Part shown: in pieces, positions 56,344-64,000 of the stretch
How positions within the stretch are numbered: the first letter of the stretch is position 1
Layout of the letters: each line of letters opens with the position of its first letter
Assembly: GCF_947498005.1 (NCBI RefSeq)
Contig: NZ_CANMIW010000006.1
Coordinates: 1-64,000, forward strand
DNA length: 64,000 nucleotides
From: an uncultured Winogradskyella sp.
GTDB lineage: Bacteria > Bacteroidota > Bacteroidia > Flavobacteriales > Flavobacteriaceae
Direction of reading: 5' to 3'
The notes under the pieces: generated by a model
What the model saw: the letters and a program-made list of their open reading frames with translations, nothing else
Databases searched by the model: none
What the model was told of the DNA's origin: nothing
Translations under genes and position numbers: made by a program

Positions 56344-57126
56344 TTAGTTGCCTTTGAAATTTGGTTTTCTTTTCTCTATAAATGCTGCAACGCCTTCGGC
56401 ATAATCATTAGTACTTGCTGCTTCTATCTGTAATTTAGATTCTAAAGCCAGTTGTTGTTCTAAAGTATTGGTTAATGACGCATTGAATGCTTCTTTAATT
56501 TTACCTAATGCTAAAGTTGGCATGTTTGCTAATTTTAAAGCGAGCTTGTTTACCGCTTCTTCAAAGTCTTCTAAAGGAATCATTTTATAAATCATTCCCA
56601 TTTTCTCTGCTTCTTCAGCTCCAATTTTATCCCCTAACATGGCTAATGCTTGTGCTTTTTGAAATCCAATTAATCTTGGTAAAAAATACGTTCCTGCACT
56701 ATCTGGAATTAAGCCTATTAAACTAAATGCTTGAATAAAATTCACTTTTTCATGTGCTACAACTATATCACAAGCCAAAGCTATATTGGCTGCTGCACCT
56801 GCTGCAACACCATTTACTGCTGCGATAATTGGTTTTTTAATCGCTCGGATTTTTGTAATTATTGGGTTGTAATGCTCGTCTAATATTTTTTTGAAGCCAG
56901 GATTTAAATTTGGATCTGTAACTTCTTTTAAATCTTGACCAGCACCAAATGCTTTTCCTGCTCCTGTAATTACAATGGCCCTAACATCTGTATTTGTTTC
57001 GCAAGCATCTAAAGTATCTTGAAACAGAAATGCCATTTCCCTGTTAATGCTATTGAATACTTCTGGTCTATTTAGCGTGATGTACGCTATTTTATTTTCT
57101 ATTTTTAAAAGAATGCTTTTACTCAT
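56344..57126 (-). CDS. paaG: 1,2-epoxyphenylacetyl-CoA isomerase
   Basis: Converts ring-1,2-epoxyphenylacetyl-CoA to the oxepin. The 260-residue crotonase-fold protein has AFGAGQDLKEV, AVNGVAAGAAANIALACDI and FSLIGLIPDSAGTYFLPRLIG, which match the PaaG branch and not ordinary hydratases. It directly follows paaD in the transcription order (18-bp gap). Confidence 0.92.
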   Translation of the reverse strand: MSKSILLKIENKIAYITLNRPEVFNSINREMAFLFQDTLDACETNTDVRAIVITGAGKAFGAGQDLKEVTDPNLNPGFKKILDEHYNPIITKIRAIKKPIIAAVNGVAAGAAANIALACDIVVAHEKVNFIQAFSLIGLIPDSAGTYFLPRLIGFQKAQALAMLGDKIGAEEAEKMGMIYKMIPLEDFEEAVNKLALKLANMPTLALGKIKEAFNASLTNTLEQQLALESKLQIEAASTNDYAEGVAAFIEKRKPNFKGN

Positions 57127-57144
57127 ACTTATTTTCTTGTTTGT

Positions 57145-57681
57145 CTACTTAAGACATTTAAAATAATCAAAAGGTTCCTGGCAATCGTCGCACTGAAATT
57201 GTGCTTTGCATGCTGTAGAACCAAACTGACTTACTAATCTTGTATTTTTGGAACCGCAATTAGTACATTTTACTAATCGTTTTCCATTTAGCAACACGTC
57301 TTTATCTGCTTCTGCGTTTAAAGGTGCTGCTATACCGTAATCTTCTAAGGCTTTTCTTCCTCTTGGTGTAATCCAATCGGTTGTCCAAGCTGGTGCTAAA
57401 ATTAATTCGATTTCAGAATCATATCCTGCTATTTTTAATGCTGCTTTTATATCGTCTCCAATAACATCCATTGCTGGACAACCACTATAGGTTGGTGTAA
57501 TTTCAATTTTTACGATGTTATTTTCGATAACAGCAGAACGTACAACTCCCATATCCATGATAGATAATACTGGAATTTCAGGATCAGACACTTTTTCCAG
57601 AATTGACAAAAGAGCCCCATCCACCTTCCCCAAAGGGGAAGAGTTCTCACTCGAACGGGTTATATGTTCTGTTTTATTCAT
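57145..57681 (-). CDS. paaD: Phenylacetyl-CoA epoxidase subunit PaaD with repeat-derived N-terminus
   Basis: Probable maturation or assembly subunit of the PaaABCE monooxygenase. The 178-residue protein has the DUF59/MIP18 core (EKVSDPEIPVLSIMDMGVV, YSGCPAMDVI) and a C-terminal four-cysteine cluster (KCTNCGS, QCDDCQ). It differs from typical PaaD in its first ~28 residues: HITRSSENSSPLGKVDG is encoded by palindromic DNA (57612-57665) resembling repeat elements. Confidence 0.92.
   Translation of the reverse strand: MNKTEHITRSSENSSPLGKVDGALLSILEKVSDPEIPVLSIMDMGVVRSAVIENNIVKIEITPTYSGCPAMDVIGDDIKAALKIAGYDSEIELILAPAWTTDWITPRGRKALEDYGIAAPLNAEADKDVLLNGKRLVKCTNCGSKNTRLVSQFGSTACKAQFQCDDCQEPFDYFKCLK
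57612..57665 (-). repeat. Repeat-like palindromic segment inside paaD
   Basis: Contains CTTCCCCAAAGGGGAAG, a perfect 7-bp stem, and CACTCGAAC as in family 2. A related palindrome TTCCCTTTGGGAA occurs just upstream of the gene at about 57692-57704. Confidence 0.7.
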
Positions 57682-57688
57682 AGTCTAA

Positions 57689-57708
57689 CTTCTTCCCTTT
57701 GGGAAGAT
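57689..57708. repeat. Small palindrome (TTCCCTTTGGGAA) upstream of paaD
   Basis: Related in sequence to the palindrome inside paaD; lies in the 37-bp gap between paaC and paaD. Confidence 0.75.
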
Positions 57709-57718
57709 TAAGATAGGT

Positions 57719-58471
57719 TTACCATTCCATATTTGGATATGTGCGTTGCATGTATTGCAAATCGCTTAACAAGTATCCTAAGTGTTCTGTATGAATACCT
57801 TGTTTCCCTCCTTTTTGAAACCATTTAGATTCCGGAATTTCTAAGGTTGCTTCTTCTAAAATTTCATTTACTTTTTTATAATACACTTCTTTTAACGCGG
57901 TAACATCTACTCCAATTCCATCTTTAACCATCGCTTTATCTGCTTCGGTTTGATGAAAAAGCTCGTCTGTGTAGGTCCACAAATCATTAATAGCTTCTTG
58001 CATTTTCTCTTTACTTTCTGCTGTTCCATCTCCTAAACGCTTTAACCAATCGGTAGAAAAACGTTGATGATAACTTACCTCTTTAAGCGATTTTGTTGCA
58101 ATTGCTGAAAGCGTTAAATCCTTACTCTTTTCTAATTCCGTTAAAAACAGAAAGTGATACACATCAAATAAAAACTGACGTGCAATAGTATATGCAAAAT
58201 TGGTGTTTGGTTGCTCTACCAACAACACATTTACATATTCTCTTTCTTTACGAAGCATTGCAATATTATCTTCGGTTCTCTTATCTCCTGCAATTTTTGC
58301 TGCATATTGGTAATAGCTTCGTACTTGACCAAAGAAATCTAAAGAAATATTAGTACAGGCAATATCTGTTTCTAGGCTTGGTCCATGACCTGTAAGTTCT
58401 CCTAGTCTTTGACCTAGGATTAGACTGTTATCGGCAATACCTAATATGTAATTATATAAATTCTGATTCAT
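57719..58471 (-). CDS. paaC: Phenylacetyl-CoA epoxidase structural subunit PaaC
   Basis: Structural partner of PaaA in the PaaABCE epoxidase. The 250-residue ferritin-like protein has DNSLILGQRLGELTGHGP, VSYHQRFSTDWLKRLGDGT and the closing EHLGYLLSDLQYMQRTYP, all typical of PaaC. Confidence 0.95.
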   Translation of the reverse strand: MNQNLYNYILGIADNSLILGQRLGELTGHGPSLETDIACTNISLDFFGQVRSYYQYAAKIAGDKRTEDNIAMLRKEREYVNVLLVEQPNTNFAYTIARQFLFDVYHFLFLTELEKSKDLTLSAIATKSLKEVSYHQRFSTDWLKRLGDGTAESKEKMQEAINDLWTYTDELFHQTEADKAMVKDGIGVDVTALKEVYYKKVNEILEEATLEIPESKWFQKGGKQGIHTEHLGYLLSDLQYMQRTYPNMEW

Positions 58472-58483
58472 AGTTTCCTAAAT

Positions 58484-58556
58484 GATATTCCTGCATTACT
58501 CATCAATTCATATTTTCTTTTATTGAATTCGTGAATCTTCGATTTCGCAGGAATTT
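58484..58556. repeat. Degenerate family 1-like inverted repeat
   Basis: ATTCCTGC near 58488 and GCAGGAAT near 58546 face each other, with a weakly palindromic middle (CAATTCA/GAATTCG region). Lies in the gap between paaB and paaC. Confidence 0.6.
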
Positions 58557-58557
58557 G

Positions 58558-58845
58558 TTACATATGTTTTACTTCATCTGGTAAATCGTAAAATGTTGGA
58601 TGACGATATACTTTATCGTGAGCAGGCTCAAACATCTCGCCATTATTTTCTGGATTAGATGCTGTGATGTGTTTAGATTCTACAACCCAAATACTAACAC
58701 CTTCGCTTCTTCTTGTGTAAACATCGCGTGCGTTTTCTAATGCCATATCTTCATCTGCTGCGTGTAAACTTCCGCAGTGTCTGTGTTCTAATCCATTTTT
58801 ACTTCTTACGAAGACTTCCCATAAGGGCCAATTTTTTGTTGACAT
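58558..58845 (-). CDS. paaB: Phenylacetyl-CoA epoxidase subunit PaaB
   Basis: A 95-residue bridging subunit of the epoxidase. WPLWEVFVRSKNGLEHRHCG, HAADEDMALENARDVYTRR and VVESKHI match the family. Confidence 0.96.
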   Translation of the reverse strand: MSTKNWPLWEVFVRSKNGLEHRHCGSLHAADEDMALENARDVYTRRSEGVSIWVVESKHITASNPENNGEMFEPAHDKVYRHPTFYDLPDEVKHM

Positions 58846-58864
58846 AACTATATTTCTTTAAGTA

Positions 58865-58888
58865 GTTCTCGACTGCGCTCGAACAGAC
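58865..58888. repeat. Family 5 short repeat (GTTCTCGA/TCGAAC)
   Basis: A single palindromic element in the 49-bp gap between paaA and paaB, of the sort with TCGA ... TCGA arms. Confidence 0.65.
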
Positions 58889-58894
58889 ATTATA

Positions 58895-59851
58895 TTATAC
58901 TGCTTGTTTTTCTTTTCTTTGTTGCTTTTTAGAGGCATGTGCCATTGCTGCATCACGAACCCATTCTCCATTTTCCCAAGCATTTACTCTTGCCTTCATT
59001 CGTTCTTTATTCATTGGTCCATGACCTTTTACAACTTGCCAAAACTCATCCCAATCGATTTCGCCAAAGTCGTAACTACCACGCTCTTCGTTCCATTTTA
59101 AATCTGTATCTGGAATGGTTAAACCAATTAACTCTGCTTGCGGAACGGTTTGATCTATAAACTGCTGACGTAAATCGTCGTTAGACTTACGTTTTAGTTT
59201 CCATTTCATAGATTGTTCGGTATGAATAGACTCTGCATCTGTTGGACCTAACATCATTAAACTTGGCCACCACCAACGGTTTAAAGCATCTTGCGCCATT
59301 TCTTTTTGTTCTGGTGTTCCGTTTGCTAACTTAATCATGATTTCATAACCTTGACGTTGATGGAAACTCTCTTCTTTACATACTCGAATCATTGCTCTTG
59401 CGTATGGTCCATAAGATGTATTACATAATGGCACTTGATTGATTATTGCTGCACCATCTACTAACCAACCTATGGCTCCCATATCTGCCCAAGTAATTGT
59501 TGGGTAATTAAATATGGAAGAATATTTTGCTTTTCCTGTGTGCAACTGCTCGTACATTTCTTCTCTGGAAATGCCTAAAGTTTCGGTTGCAGAATATAGA
59601 TATAAACCATGTCCTGCTTCGTCTTGTACTTTTGCTAATAGTGCCACTTTACGACGTAAGGAAGGTGCTCTTGTAATCCAGTTTCCTTCTGGAAGCATCC
59701 CTACAATTTCGGAATGTGCGTGTTGCGACATCTGCCTGATATGCGTTTTACGATATTTTTCTGGCATCCAATCTTTAGGTTCGATTTTCTCGTCTCTTGC
59801 GATACGTGCTTCGAATTGTTCTTCTAAACTTTTTATTTGTTCTTCACTCAT
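58895..59851 (-). CDS. paaA: Phenylacetyl-CoA epoxidase catalytic subunit PaaA
   Basis: Di-iron monooxygenase subunit that epoxidises the ring of phenylacetyl-CoA. The 318-residue protein shows the ferritin-like iron ligands in [17 protein letters not shown] and [15 protein letters not shown], plus [17 protein letters not shown]. The N-terminus [25 protein letters not shown] is typical. Confidence 0.97.
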   Translation of the reverse strand: MSEEQIKSLEEQFEARIARDEKIEPKDWMPEKYRKTHIRQMSQHAHSEIVGMLPEGNWITRAPSLRRKVALLAKVQDEAGHGLYLYSATETLGISREEMYEQLHTGKAKYSSIFNYPTITWADMGAIGWLVDGAAIINQVPLCNTSYGPYARAMIRVCKEESFHQRQGYEIMIKLANGTPEQKEMAQDALNRWWWPSLMMLGPTDAESIHTEQSMKWKLKRKSNDDLRQQFIDQTVPQAELIGLTIPDTDLKWNEERGSYDFGEIDWDEFWQVVKGHGPMNKERMKARVNAWENGEWVRDAAMAHASKKQQRKEKQAV

Positions 59852-59890
59852 GATATATAGTTGTTAGTGAATCGTATTTAGTGATTAGTG

Positions 59891-59914
59891 GATTCCTGCC
59901 TATGCAGGAATGAC
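59891..59914. repeat. Family 1 repeat, single arm
   Basis: One arm (GATTCCTGCC ... GGAATGAC) in the gap between paaE and paaA. Confidence 0.92.
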
Positions 59915-59923
59915 AAATTGTTA

Positions 59924-60997
59924 TTATACATCAAAATCAACAACGACTTTATCTGATGTTGGTACTGCTTGACAACTTAGCACCAAATTTTGTGATACTT
60001 CTTTATCGCTTAACGCATAATTTATTTTCATCTCTACGCTCCCTTCTTTGACTTCGCATTTGCAGGTACTACAAACGCCTCCTTTACATGCAAATGGCAA
60101 ATCTGCTCCTGCGCCTAAGGCTGCATCGAGAATGTTATCGTATTCTTTGGTCATGGTGAATGCGAATTCTTTTCCACCATCGACAATGGTTACTTCTGTT
60201 CCTTCTACTTTTTGTTGTGCTAAGCGTTCTGCTCTTTTAATATCTTCGTCTGACAATCCTGTTACGAACAGTTCGAAATGTACGAGTTCTTTAGGTAAAC
60301 CTGCGTTTATTAAATACTCGCTTACGTAGTTTACCATTTTTTCTGGACCACAAAGAAAAACTTCGTTAGTATCTGGAATATCGATAAATGTTTTGGTTAA
60401 AACTTGCATTTTCTCATCATTAAATCTACCATTGAACAATTCGATATCGCGACGTTCTTTGGTTAAAAAATAATAGATTTCTAGTCTGCCAAAGTATGTA
60501 TTTCTAAGCTGCTCTAGTTCTTCTTTAAAGATAATGGATTTTGCTGTTTTATTCACATAAAACAACTTACAAGTTGCATTTGTTTCTGCAGACAAATGTG
60601 CTTTTAACATGGAAAGCACTGGTGTAATACCACTTCCTGCGGCAAAAAATAGATAGTTTTTTGATGCTTGTGGTTCCACCTCGACACCAAATGTACCGCT
60701 TGGCACCATAACTTCTAACTCGTCTCCTGCTTTTAAATTTTCATTGATGTAAGTAGAAAATTTCCCTTCTGGAATTTTCTTTACTGCTACTTTCCATTGG
60801 TTGTCATTTGGACTAGAACAAAGCGAGTAGGAACGACGAACATCTTCTCCATTTATATCTGCCTTTAGCGTTAAATGTTGGCCTTGTCTGAAAGAAAAAA
60901 CTTTCTGCAAATCTGAAGGCACATCAAAAGTAATTACTGATGTGTCCTCTGTTTCTTTATATATATCTGCAACTTTTAAGTTGAAAAATTCTGCCAT
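59924..60997 (-). CDS. paaE: Phenylacetyl-CoA epoxidase reductase PaaE
   Basis: NAD(P)H-dependent reductase supplying electrons to PaaA. The 357-residue protein has an FAD-binding domain (RRSYSLCSS, about residue 55), an NAD-binding domain (FFAAGSGITPVLSML, about 115), and a C-terminal plant-type 2Fe-2S cluster (CKGGVCSTC ... LSCQ). First structural gene of the paa operon. Confidence 0.96.
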   Translation of the reverse strand: MAEFFNLKVADIYKETEDTSVITFDVPSDLQKVFSFRQGQHLTLKADINGEDVRRSYSLCSSPNDNQWKVAVKKIPEGKFSTYINENLKAGDELEVMVPSGTFGVEVEPQASKNYLFFAAGSGITPVLSMLKAHLSAETNATCKLFYVNKTAKSIIFKEELEQLRNTYFGRLEIYYFLTKERRDIELFNGRFNDEKMQVLTKTFIDIPDTNEVFLCGPEKMVNYVSEYLINAGLPKELVHFELFVTGLSDEDIKRAERLAQQKVEGTEVTIVDGGKEFAFTMTKEYDNILDAALGAGADLPFACKGGVCSTCKCEVKEGSVEMKINYALSDKEVSQNLVLSCQAVPTSDKVVVDFDV

Positions 60998-61016
60998 ATT
61001 GTTTAATTAAAAACGA

Positions 61017-61034
61017 AACTAACAGTTGTTAGTT
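61017..61034. promoter_or_regulatory. 18-bp palindrome, candidate PaaR operator
   Basis: AACTAACA-GT-TGTTAGTT is a perfect 8-bp inverted repeat with a 2-base centre, between the paaE -7 box and its start codon and 32 bases from the TetR gene stop. Ideal place for repression of the operon by the adjacent regulator. Confidence 0.6.
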
Positions 61035-61041
61035 AACATGA

Positions 61042-61049
61042 CAAAGTTA
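61042..61049 (-). promoter_or_regulatory. -7 box of the paa operon
   Basis: Read on the minus strand it is TAACTTTG, a perfect TAnnTTTG, 44 bases before the paaE ATG. Confidence 0.6.
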
Positions 61050-61065
61050 TAAAATATAATCTAAA

Positions 61066-61635
61066 TTATTTGTTAATGCCATTAATCAAGATATGACTTA
61101 AGGTATTTGTTAAGTCATTAAGATCAATATCATCCTTTTTAGGAATCCAAATGTAAAGTGATCGTAAGGTTGTTAAAATAGAGAACATCATCACATCTGG
61201 CTTTACATTTACAATTTCTCCCGAAGCAATGCCAGCATTAAGTATACTTCTAAAATCATTCTCATAATCCGAGCGCAATTTTTGATAATAACCTAACTTT
61301 TCTTCTAAATGCATCCAATCATTATTAAGTGATGCCATTCCATAAATATTTTGGCTAGAAATTTTTACGTGTAGTTCAATAATTTTATTTAGTTTGTCTA
61401 TACAATTATCATTAGAAGACTGAATTAACTGCATTCCTTCAGTAAATTCTTCAGCAAGAGAAATTATTATGGTCTTTAAAATATCTTGCTTAGATTTTAT
61501 ATGATTATATAAGCTTGCCGCTTTGATACCCATCACTTTTGCCAAATCTCTCATGGTTACAGCACTGTAACCTTTTTCCTTAAATAATTTGGCAGCCACT
61601 CTTATGATTTCTTCTTGTCTTGTTTCTGATTTCAT
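61066..61635 (-). CDS. TetR/AcrR family regulator, probably of the paa operon (PaaR-like)
   Basis: A 189-residue repressor: N-terminal helix-turn-helix (about 5-50, YSAVTMRDLAKVMGIKAASL, followed by NHIKSKQDIL) and a helical ligand-binding C-terminal domain. It lies directly upstream of paaE in the same direction with an 18-bp palindrome between them. A phenylacetyl-CoA or fatty-acyl-CoA ligand is plausible; inferred from position. Confidence 0.85.
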   Translation of the reverse strand: MKSETRQEEIIRVAAKLFKEKGYSAVTMRDLAKVMGIKAASLYNHIKSKQDILKTIIISLAEEFTEGMQLIQSSNDNCIDKLNKIIELHVKISSQNIYGMASLNNDWMHLEEKLGYYQKLRSDYENDFRSILNAGIASGEIVNVKPDVMMFSILTTLRSLYIWIPKKDDIDLNDLTNTLSHILINGINK

Positions 61636-61687
61636 CTGTTATCTAAACCACTAAAATAAGAAGATTTTTATGTAACTATTATATAAT

Positions 61688-61701
61688 GTAACTTTGGTTA
61701 C
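61688..61701 (+). promoter_or_regulatory. -7 box TAACTTTG inside a palindrome, upstream of the rhodanese gene
   Basis: The -7 box TAACTTTG (61689-61696) lies within GTAAC-TTTG-GTTAC, an inverted repeat. A second GTAAC copy is at about 61671. Possibly a site for the divergent TetR-type regulator. Confidence 0.4.
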
Positions 61702-61747
61702 GCATTGGTCTAATTTCTTTTTAGACTTTTGACAAAAATTATATACT

Positions 61748-62056
61748 ATGGGAATATTTAATGCTTTATTTGGAAAATCGACTAACAATGTTGCAGAATA
61801 TATTGAAAAAGGCGCTGTAATATTAGATGTGAGAAAAAAAAGTGAATATAATGGTGGACATATAGAAAATGCTATTCATATTCCGGTTCAAGAATTAGCA
61901 AATAGAATTAATGAAATTAAAAAATTAAATAAACCTGTTATTGCGCATTGTGCAAGTGGCATGCGCTCTGCTAATGCAGCTAATATTTTAAAATCTAACG
62001 GAATTGATGCTATAAATGGTGGTGGACTAAGTAGCTTACAGCGCAAGCTAGGTTAA
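61748..62056 (+). CDS. Rhodanese-like domain protein
   Basis: A 102-residue single-domain sulfurtransferase. GAVILDVRKKSEYNGGHIENAIHIP and the active-site loop HCASGMRSANAA with Cys68 are present. Divergent from the TetR gene; its product may handle sulfur transfer. Overlaps the convergent DUF4230 gene by 4 bases. Confidence 0.93.
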   Translation: MGIFNALFGKSTNNVAEYIEKGAVILDVRKKSEYNGGHIENAIHIPVQELANRINEIKKLNKPVIAHCASGMRSANAANILKSNGIDAINGGGLSSLQRKLG

Positions 62057-62676
62057 TTTAATATGTCTTCTAAATTTTCGAGCTGAATTAAATCGTTAAC
62101 GGGATTTTCATTGTACTGCAATGTCCAACCTAAAGAGTTCGTTAACATAAAAAATTTAGAAAGCTCACTGATTAATCGATTTTGAGCGTTAGCTTTTAAA
62201 TCTGAAGCTTCAATCTTTTTCATTAAAGATTTACTAACCGTTTCCTTAATCTTATTATAGTCTTTGGCTTCAAATGGATTGAGATAATCGGCTTGGATAT
62301 CGTAATACTCAAAATCTGGACTAATTTTTATTTCTTCTTTTGGGATATTTAAGATTTGAAGCGTTTTAGTTGTTTCATCAATATTGTATTCAATTTTACT
62401 CAAATCATAAGTCACAGTAACATCTGCGTTTACCACGACTAATGCTTTTTTATCTGCAGAAAGATAGTCTCCAAAAATAGCTTTAGAATTTTTGTAGCTA
62501 AACACTTCAGAAAAATGCCCTTCGGTTACAACTAATTTACCTACGTTTTTTATTTGTTCTTGGATTAAAGCACTGTGCTCTTCAATTACAATTTTATCTT
62601 CATTTTTATCATCACAATATTTAAAAGTAAAAATGACAATTATTGCGATAATGATACCAAATACTATTTTTTTCAT
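62053..62676 (-). CDS. DUF4230 protein
   Basis: A 207-residue protein with one N-terminal membrane helix (IVFGIIIAIIVIFTF) and a DUF4230 extracytoplasmic domain (KNVGKLVVTEGHFSEVFSYK, KALVVVNADVTVTYDLSKIE). Function unknown. Confidence 0.85.
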   Translation of the reverse strand: MKKIVFGIIIAIIVIFTFKYCDDKNEDKIVIEEHSALIQEQIKNVGKLVVTEGHFSEVFSYKNSKAIFGDYLSADKKALVVVNADVTVTYDLSKIEYNIDETTKTLQILNIPKEEIKISPDFEYYDIQADYLNPFEAKDYNKIKETVSKSLMKKIEASDLKANAQNRLISELSKFFMLTNSLGWTLQYNENPVNDLIQLENLEDILN

Positions 62677-62905
62677 AGGTTATTTTATACATTTTACATA
62701 TTTAATACTGTAAAATTAATTATTATTAAATCTTGTTTTTTTGCCTTATGTCGTAAACGTGTGTGGGTTAACTAAAAAAAATGCAACATATCACTAAAAT
62801 TTAAAAGTTTCTTTCTTCTGGTTTTAACTTAGACACAGAATAAGATAGTATTTCTATTAAAACAGAATACTTAAAGAAAGCCCTCTAATCTAAAAAGTGA
62901 CTATT

Positions 62906-63664
62906 ATGTTTAAAAATATAAGCACACTACTTATCCTATTTACGACTTTAACTAGCTACGGCCAAGACTTCAAGTTAATAAAAAACACACATCCTAAAGC
63001 AAAAGAGTTAAAGCATAGTTTAAATCATACCAAAGACAGTTTAATTTTAGAATGTAATAACAAGATTCTAAATGTAGAGTTTTTTAATGAAGATTTTGAA
63101 AAAAAAGTAATCGTTGATGACCTTAAGACCAAAATATCACTGAAAGAATTTCCACAGGGAAAATTTGTTATAGAAGCTAAGTTAGCAGATAAAATTATTC
63201 TTATGGATTTGATTAGACATGAGAACTATAATGACAACCCTCAAACGGATGTAAATGAACCAGCAGAAGGTAAAGGTATGATGTTAGATGAGAGTTTAAA
63301 TATTATAAAATCATCACCAAAAAATAGTATTTCATATATTCTTACTCGTGGCAAAATAAAACAAAACAGAACTAATAGTTCTAAATTTTATTGGATAATA
63401 TCTCATGTAAATAATAAGATAGGATCGAGTAAAACTATGAAATTAGCAGACCAAGAATCAGTGGATAGAATGATATTAAAACATAAGGTAGAACTAAAAA
63501 GTGATTGTGGCAAACTTAACGAGTTAACCATTTGGGAAGTGTATGATACTAGTGAATTTATGGAAAACCAAGCCTCTAATCCAAACTTTGTATATACTTC
63601 AACTACGGATGTTTTTAATTCTACACCGTATTATACGACAAATCTAAAATCTCAAGATTTATAG
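62906..63664 (+). CDS. Secreted protein, unknown function
   Basis: A 252-residue predicted secreted protein starting at the ATG (62906; a GTG lies 9 bases upstream). Signal peptide MFKNISTLLILFTTLTSYGQ, then a mostly polar, basic body. No domain recognised. Stands alone. Confidence 0.5.
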   Translation: MFKNISTLLILFTTLTSYGQDFKLIKNTHPKAKELKHSLNHTKDSLILECNNKILNVEFFNEDFEKKVIVDDLKTKISLKEFPQGKFVIEAKLADKIILMDLIRHENYNDNPQTDVNEPAEGKGMMLDESLNIIKSSPKNSISYILTRGKIKQNRTNSSKFYWIISHVNNKIGSSKTMKLADQESVDRMILKHKVELKSDCGKLNELTIWEVYDTSEFMENQASNPNFVYTSTTDVFNSTPYYTTNLKSQDL

Positions 63665-63874
63665 TTTATAAGATAATTTTTGGAATAATTTAAGGTTTTT
63701 AAGTTTTTGACTTTTCAAATATCACAATTTTTAAACCTCTAGTAATCAAGACAGTTAATATTAAAACATTTACTTTTCATGCCGTTTTTTGTGTTGTTTA
63801 TCGAAGATCTTTACACATTAACTAAGATTAAAGTAGGCTAACTGATTTATAGAAATTACCAAAATAAAAGCAAA

Positions 63875-63882
63875 TATCTTTG
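63875..63882 (+). promoter_or_regulatory. -7 box TATCTTTG upstream of the last gene
   Basis: Perfect TAnnTTTG 75 bases before the ATG at 63958. The 293-bp gap before that gene otherwise shows no gene. Confidence 0.4.
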
Positions 63883-63957
63883 TTTATACCGATGAATTGT
63901 ACATATTTGTAGTTACATTGGTAATATTGTTTCCCCAAAACAAAAACCTACTTAGAC

Positions 63958-64000
63958 ATGAAAACACTTTACACAACAGTGTTCTTACTTTTGGCATCAT
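63958..64000 (+). CDS. 5' end of a gene truncated by the window edge
   Basis: Starts with ATG and encodes MKTLYTTVFLLLAS, the beginning of a signal peptide, before the window ends. The product cannot be told. Confidence 0.5.
   Translation, partial: MKTLYTTVFLLLAS

Noticed and set aside
44562..59914. Possible CRISPR array or integron attachment sites
   Set aside because: The repeats are dispersed, of several families, single or paired and not regularly spaced; no cas gene or integrase is present.
63779..63841. 20-codon plus-strand open frame in the last intergenic region
   Set aside because: Too short, no promoter-spaced box or recognisable sequence.

Overview
The window is an AT-rich chromosomal segment of a member of the Bacteroidota, most likely a marine member of the Flavobacteriaceae. 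The evidence is the presence of SusC/SusD outer-membrane transport proteins, type IX secretion (T9SS) C-terminal sorting domains, a flavobacterial-type ~670-residue urocanate hydratase, many short lipoproteins, and TAnnTTTG-type -7 promoter boxes instead of Shine-Dalgarno/sigma70 patterns. No rRNA, tRNA, CRISPR array, prophage, transposase or integrase was seen.

Layout. (1) 0.1-9.6 kb, minus strand: a Porin_10-type outer-membrane protein, a secreted subtilisin (S8) with a T9SS tail, and a susC-susD-lipoprotein transport operon; a secreted protease beside SusCD suggests peptide uptake. (2) 9.8-25.6 kb, mostly plus strand: rnhB, a large lipoprotein, an OmpA-family protein with a (GAA)12 tract, a NdpA/YejK-type nucleoid protein, lipB and a lipoprotein on the minus strand, a Pmp3-type small membrane protein, a membrane-anchored LuxR-type regulator, a DUF1573 protein, a thioredoxin/TPR protein whose start codon directly follows (ATC)17, lysS, a diheme cytochrome lipoprotein and a metzincin-type zinc protease lipoprotein. 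(3) 25.6-42.4 kb: CPBP and YiaA membrane proteins, an unrecognised helical protein, two Spy-like small secreted proteins, hemL, a LysM glucosaminidase, a PLP-dependent deaminase, a 1348-residue T9SS protein, a small HEXXH membrane protein, a DUF5522 miniprotein overlapping hutU, a DUF4136 lipoprotein, a SulP transporter with an inserted segment, and a cold-shock protein.

(4) 42.4-61.6 kb, almost all minus strand: an amino-acid/aromatic catabolic block. The first part holds a branched-chain 2-oxoacid dehydrogenase E2, a branched-chain aminotransferase and a fused E1 alpha-beta, with a divergent Lrp/AsnC regulator. The second is a phenylacetate degradation operon in the transcribed order paaE-A-B-C-D-G-(serine/threonine dehydratase)-paaH-paaI-paaJ-paaZ-crotonase-paaY, headed by a TetR regulator gene. 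An 18-bp palindrome lies between a -7 box and paaE and is a good candidate operator. Phenylacetyl-CoA ligase (paaK) and the E3 lipoamide dehydrogenase are not in the window. (5) 61.7-64 kb: a rhodanese, a DUF4230 protein, an unknown secreted protein and the first codons of another secreted protein.

The most unusual feature is in part 4. Almost every gap of the bkd/paa block carries short palindromic repeats of several families, rare in the first 44 kb. Some have entered reading frames: nearly identical 29-bp copies encode the peptide PVISN(E/D)SEKSH in linkers of two unrelated enzymes (E2 and PaaH), and the N-terminus of PaaD appears to be built from another repeat. Several open reading frames also acquire false N-terminal extensions from these repeats; downstream starts were chosen for them.
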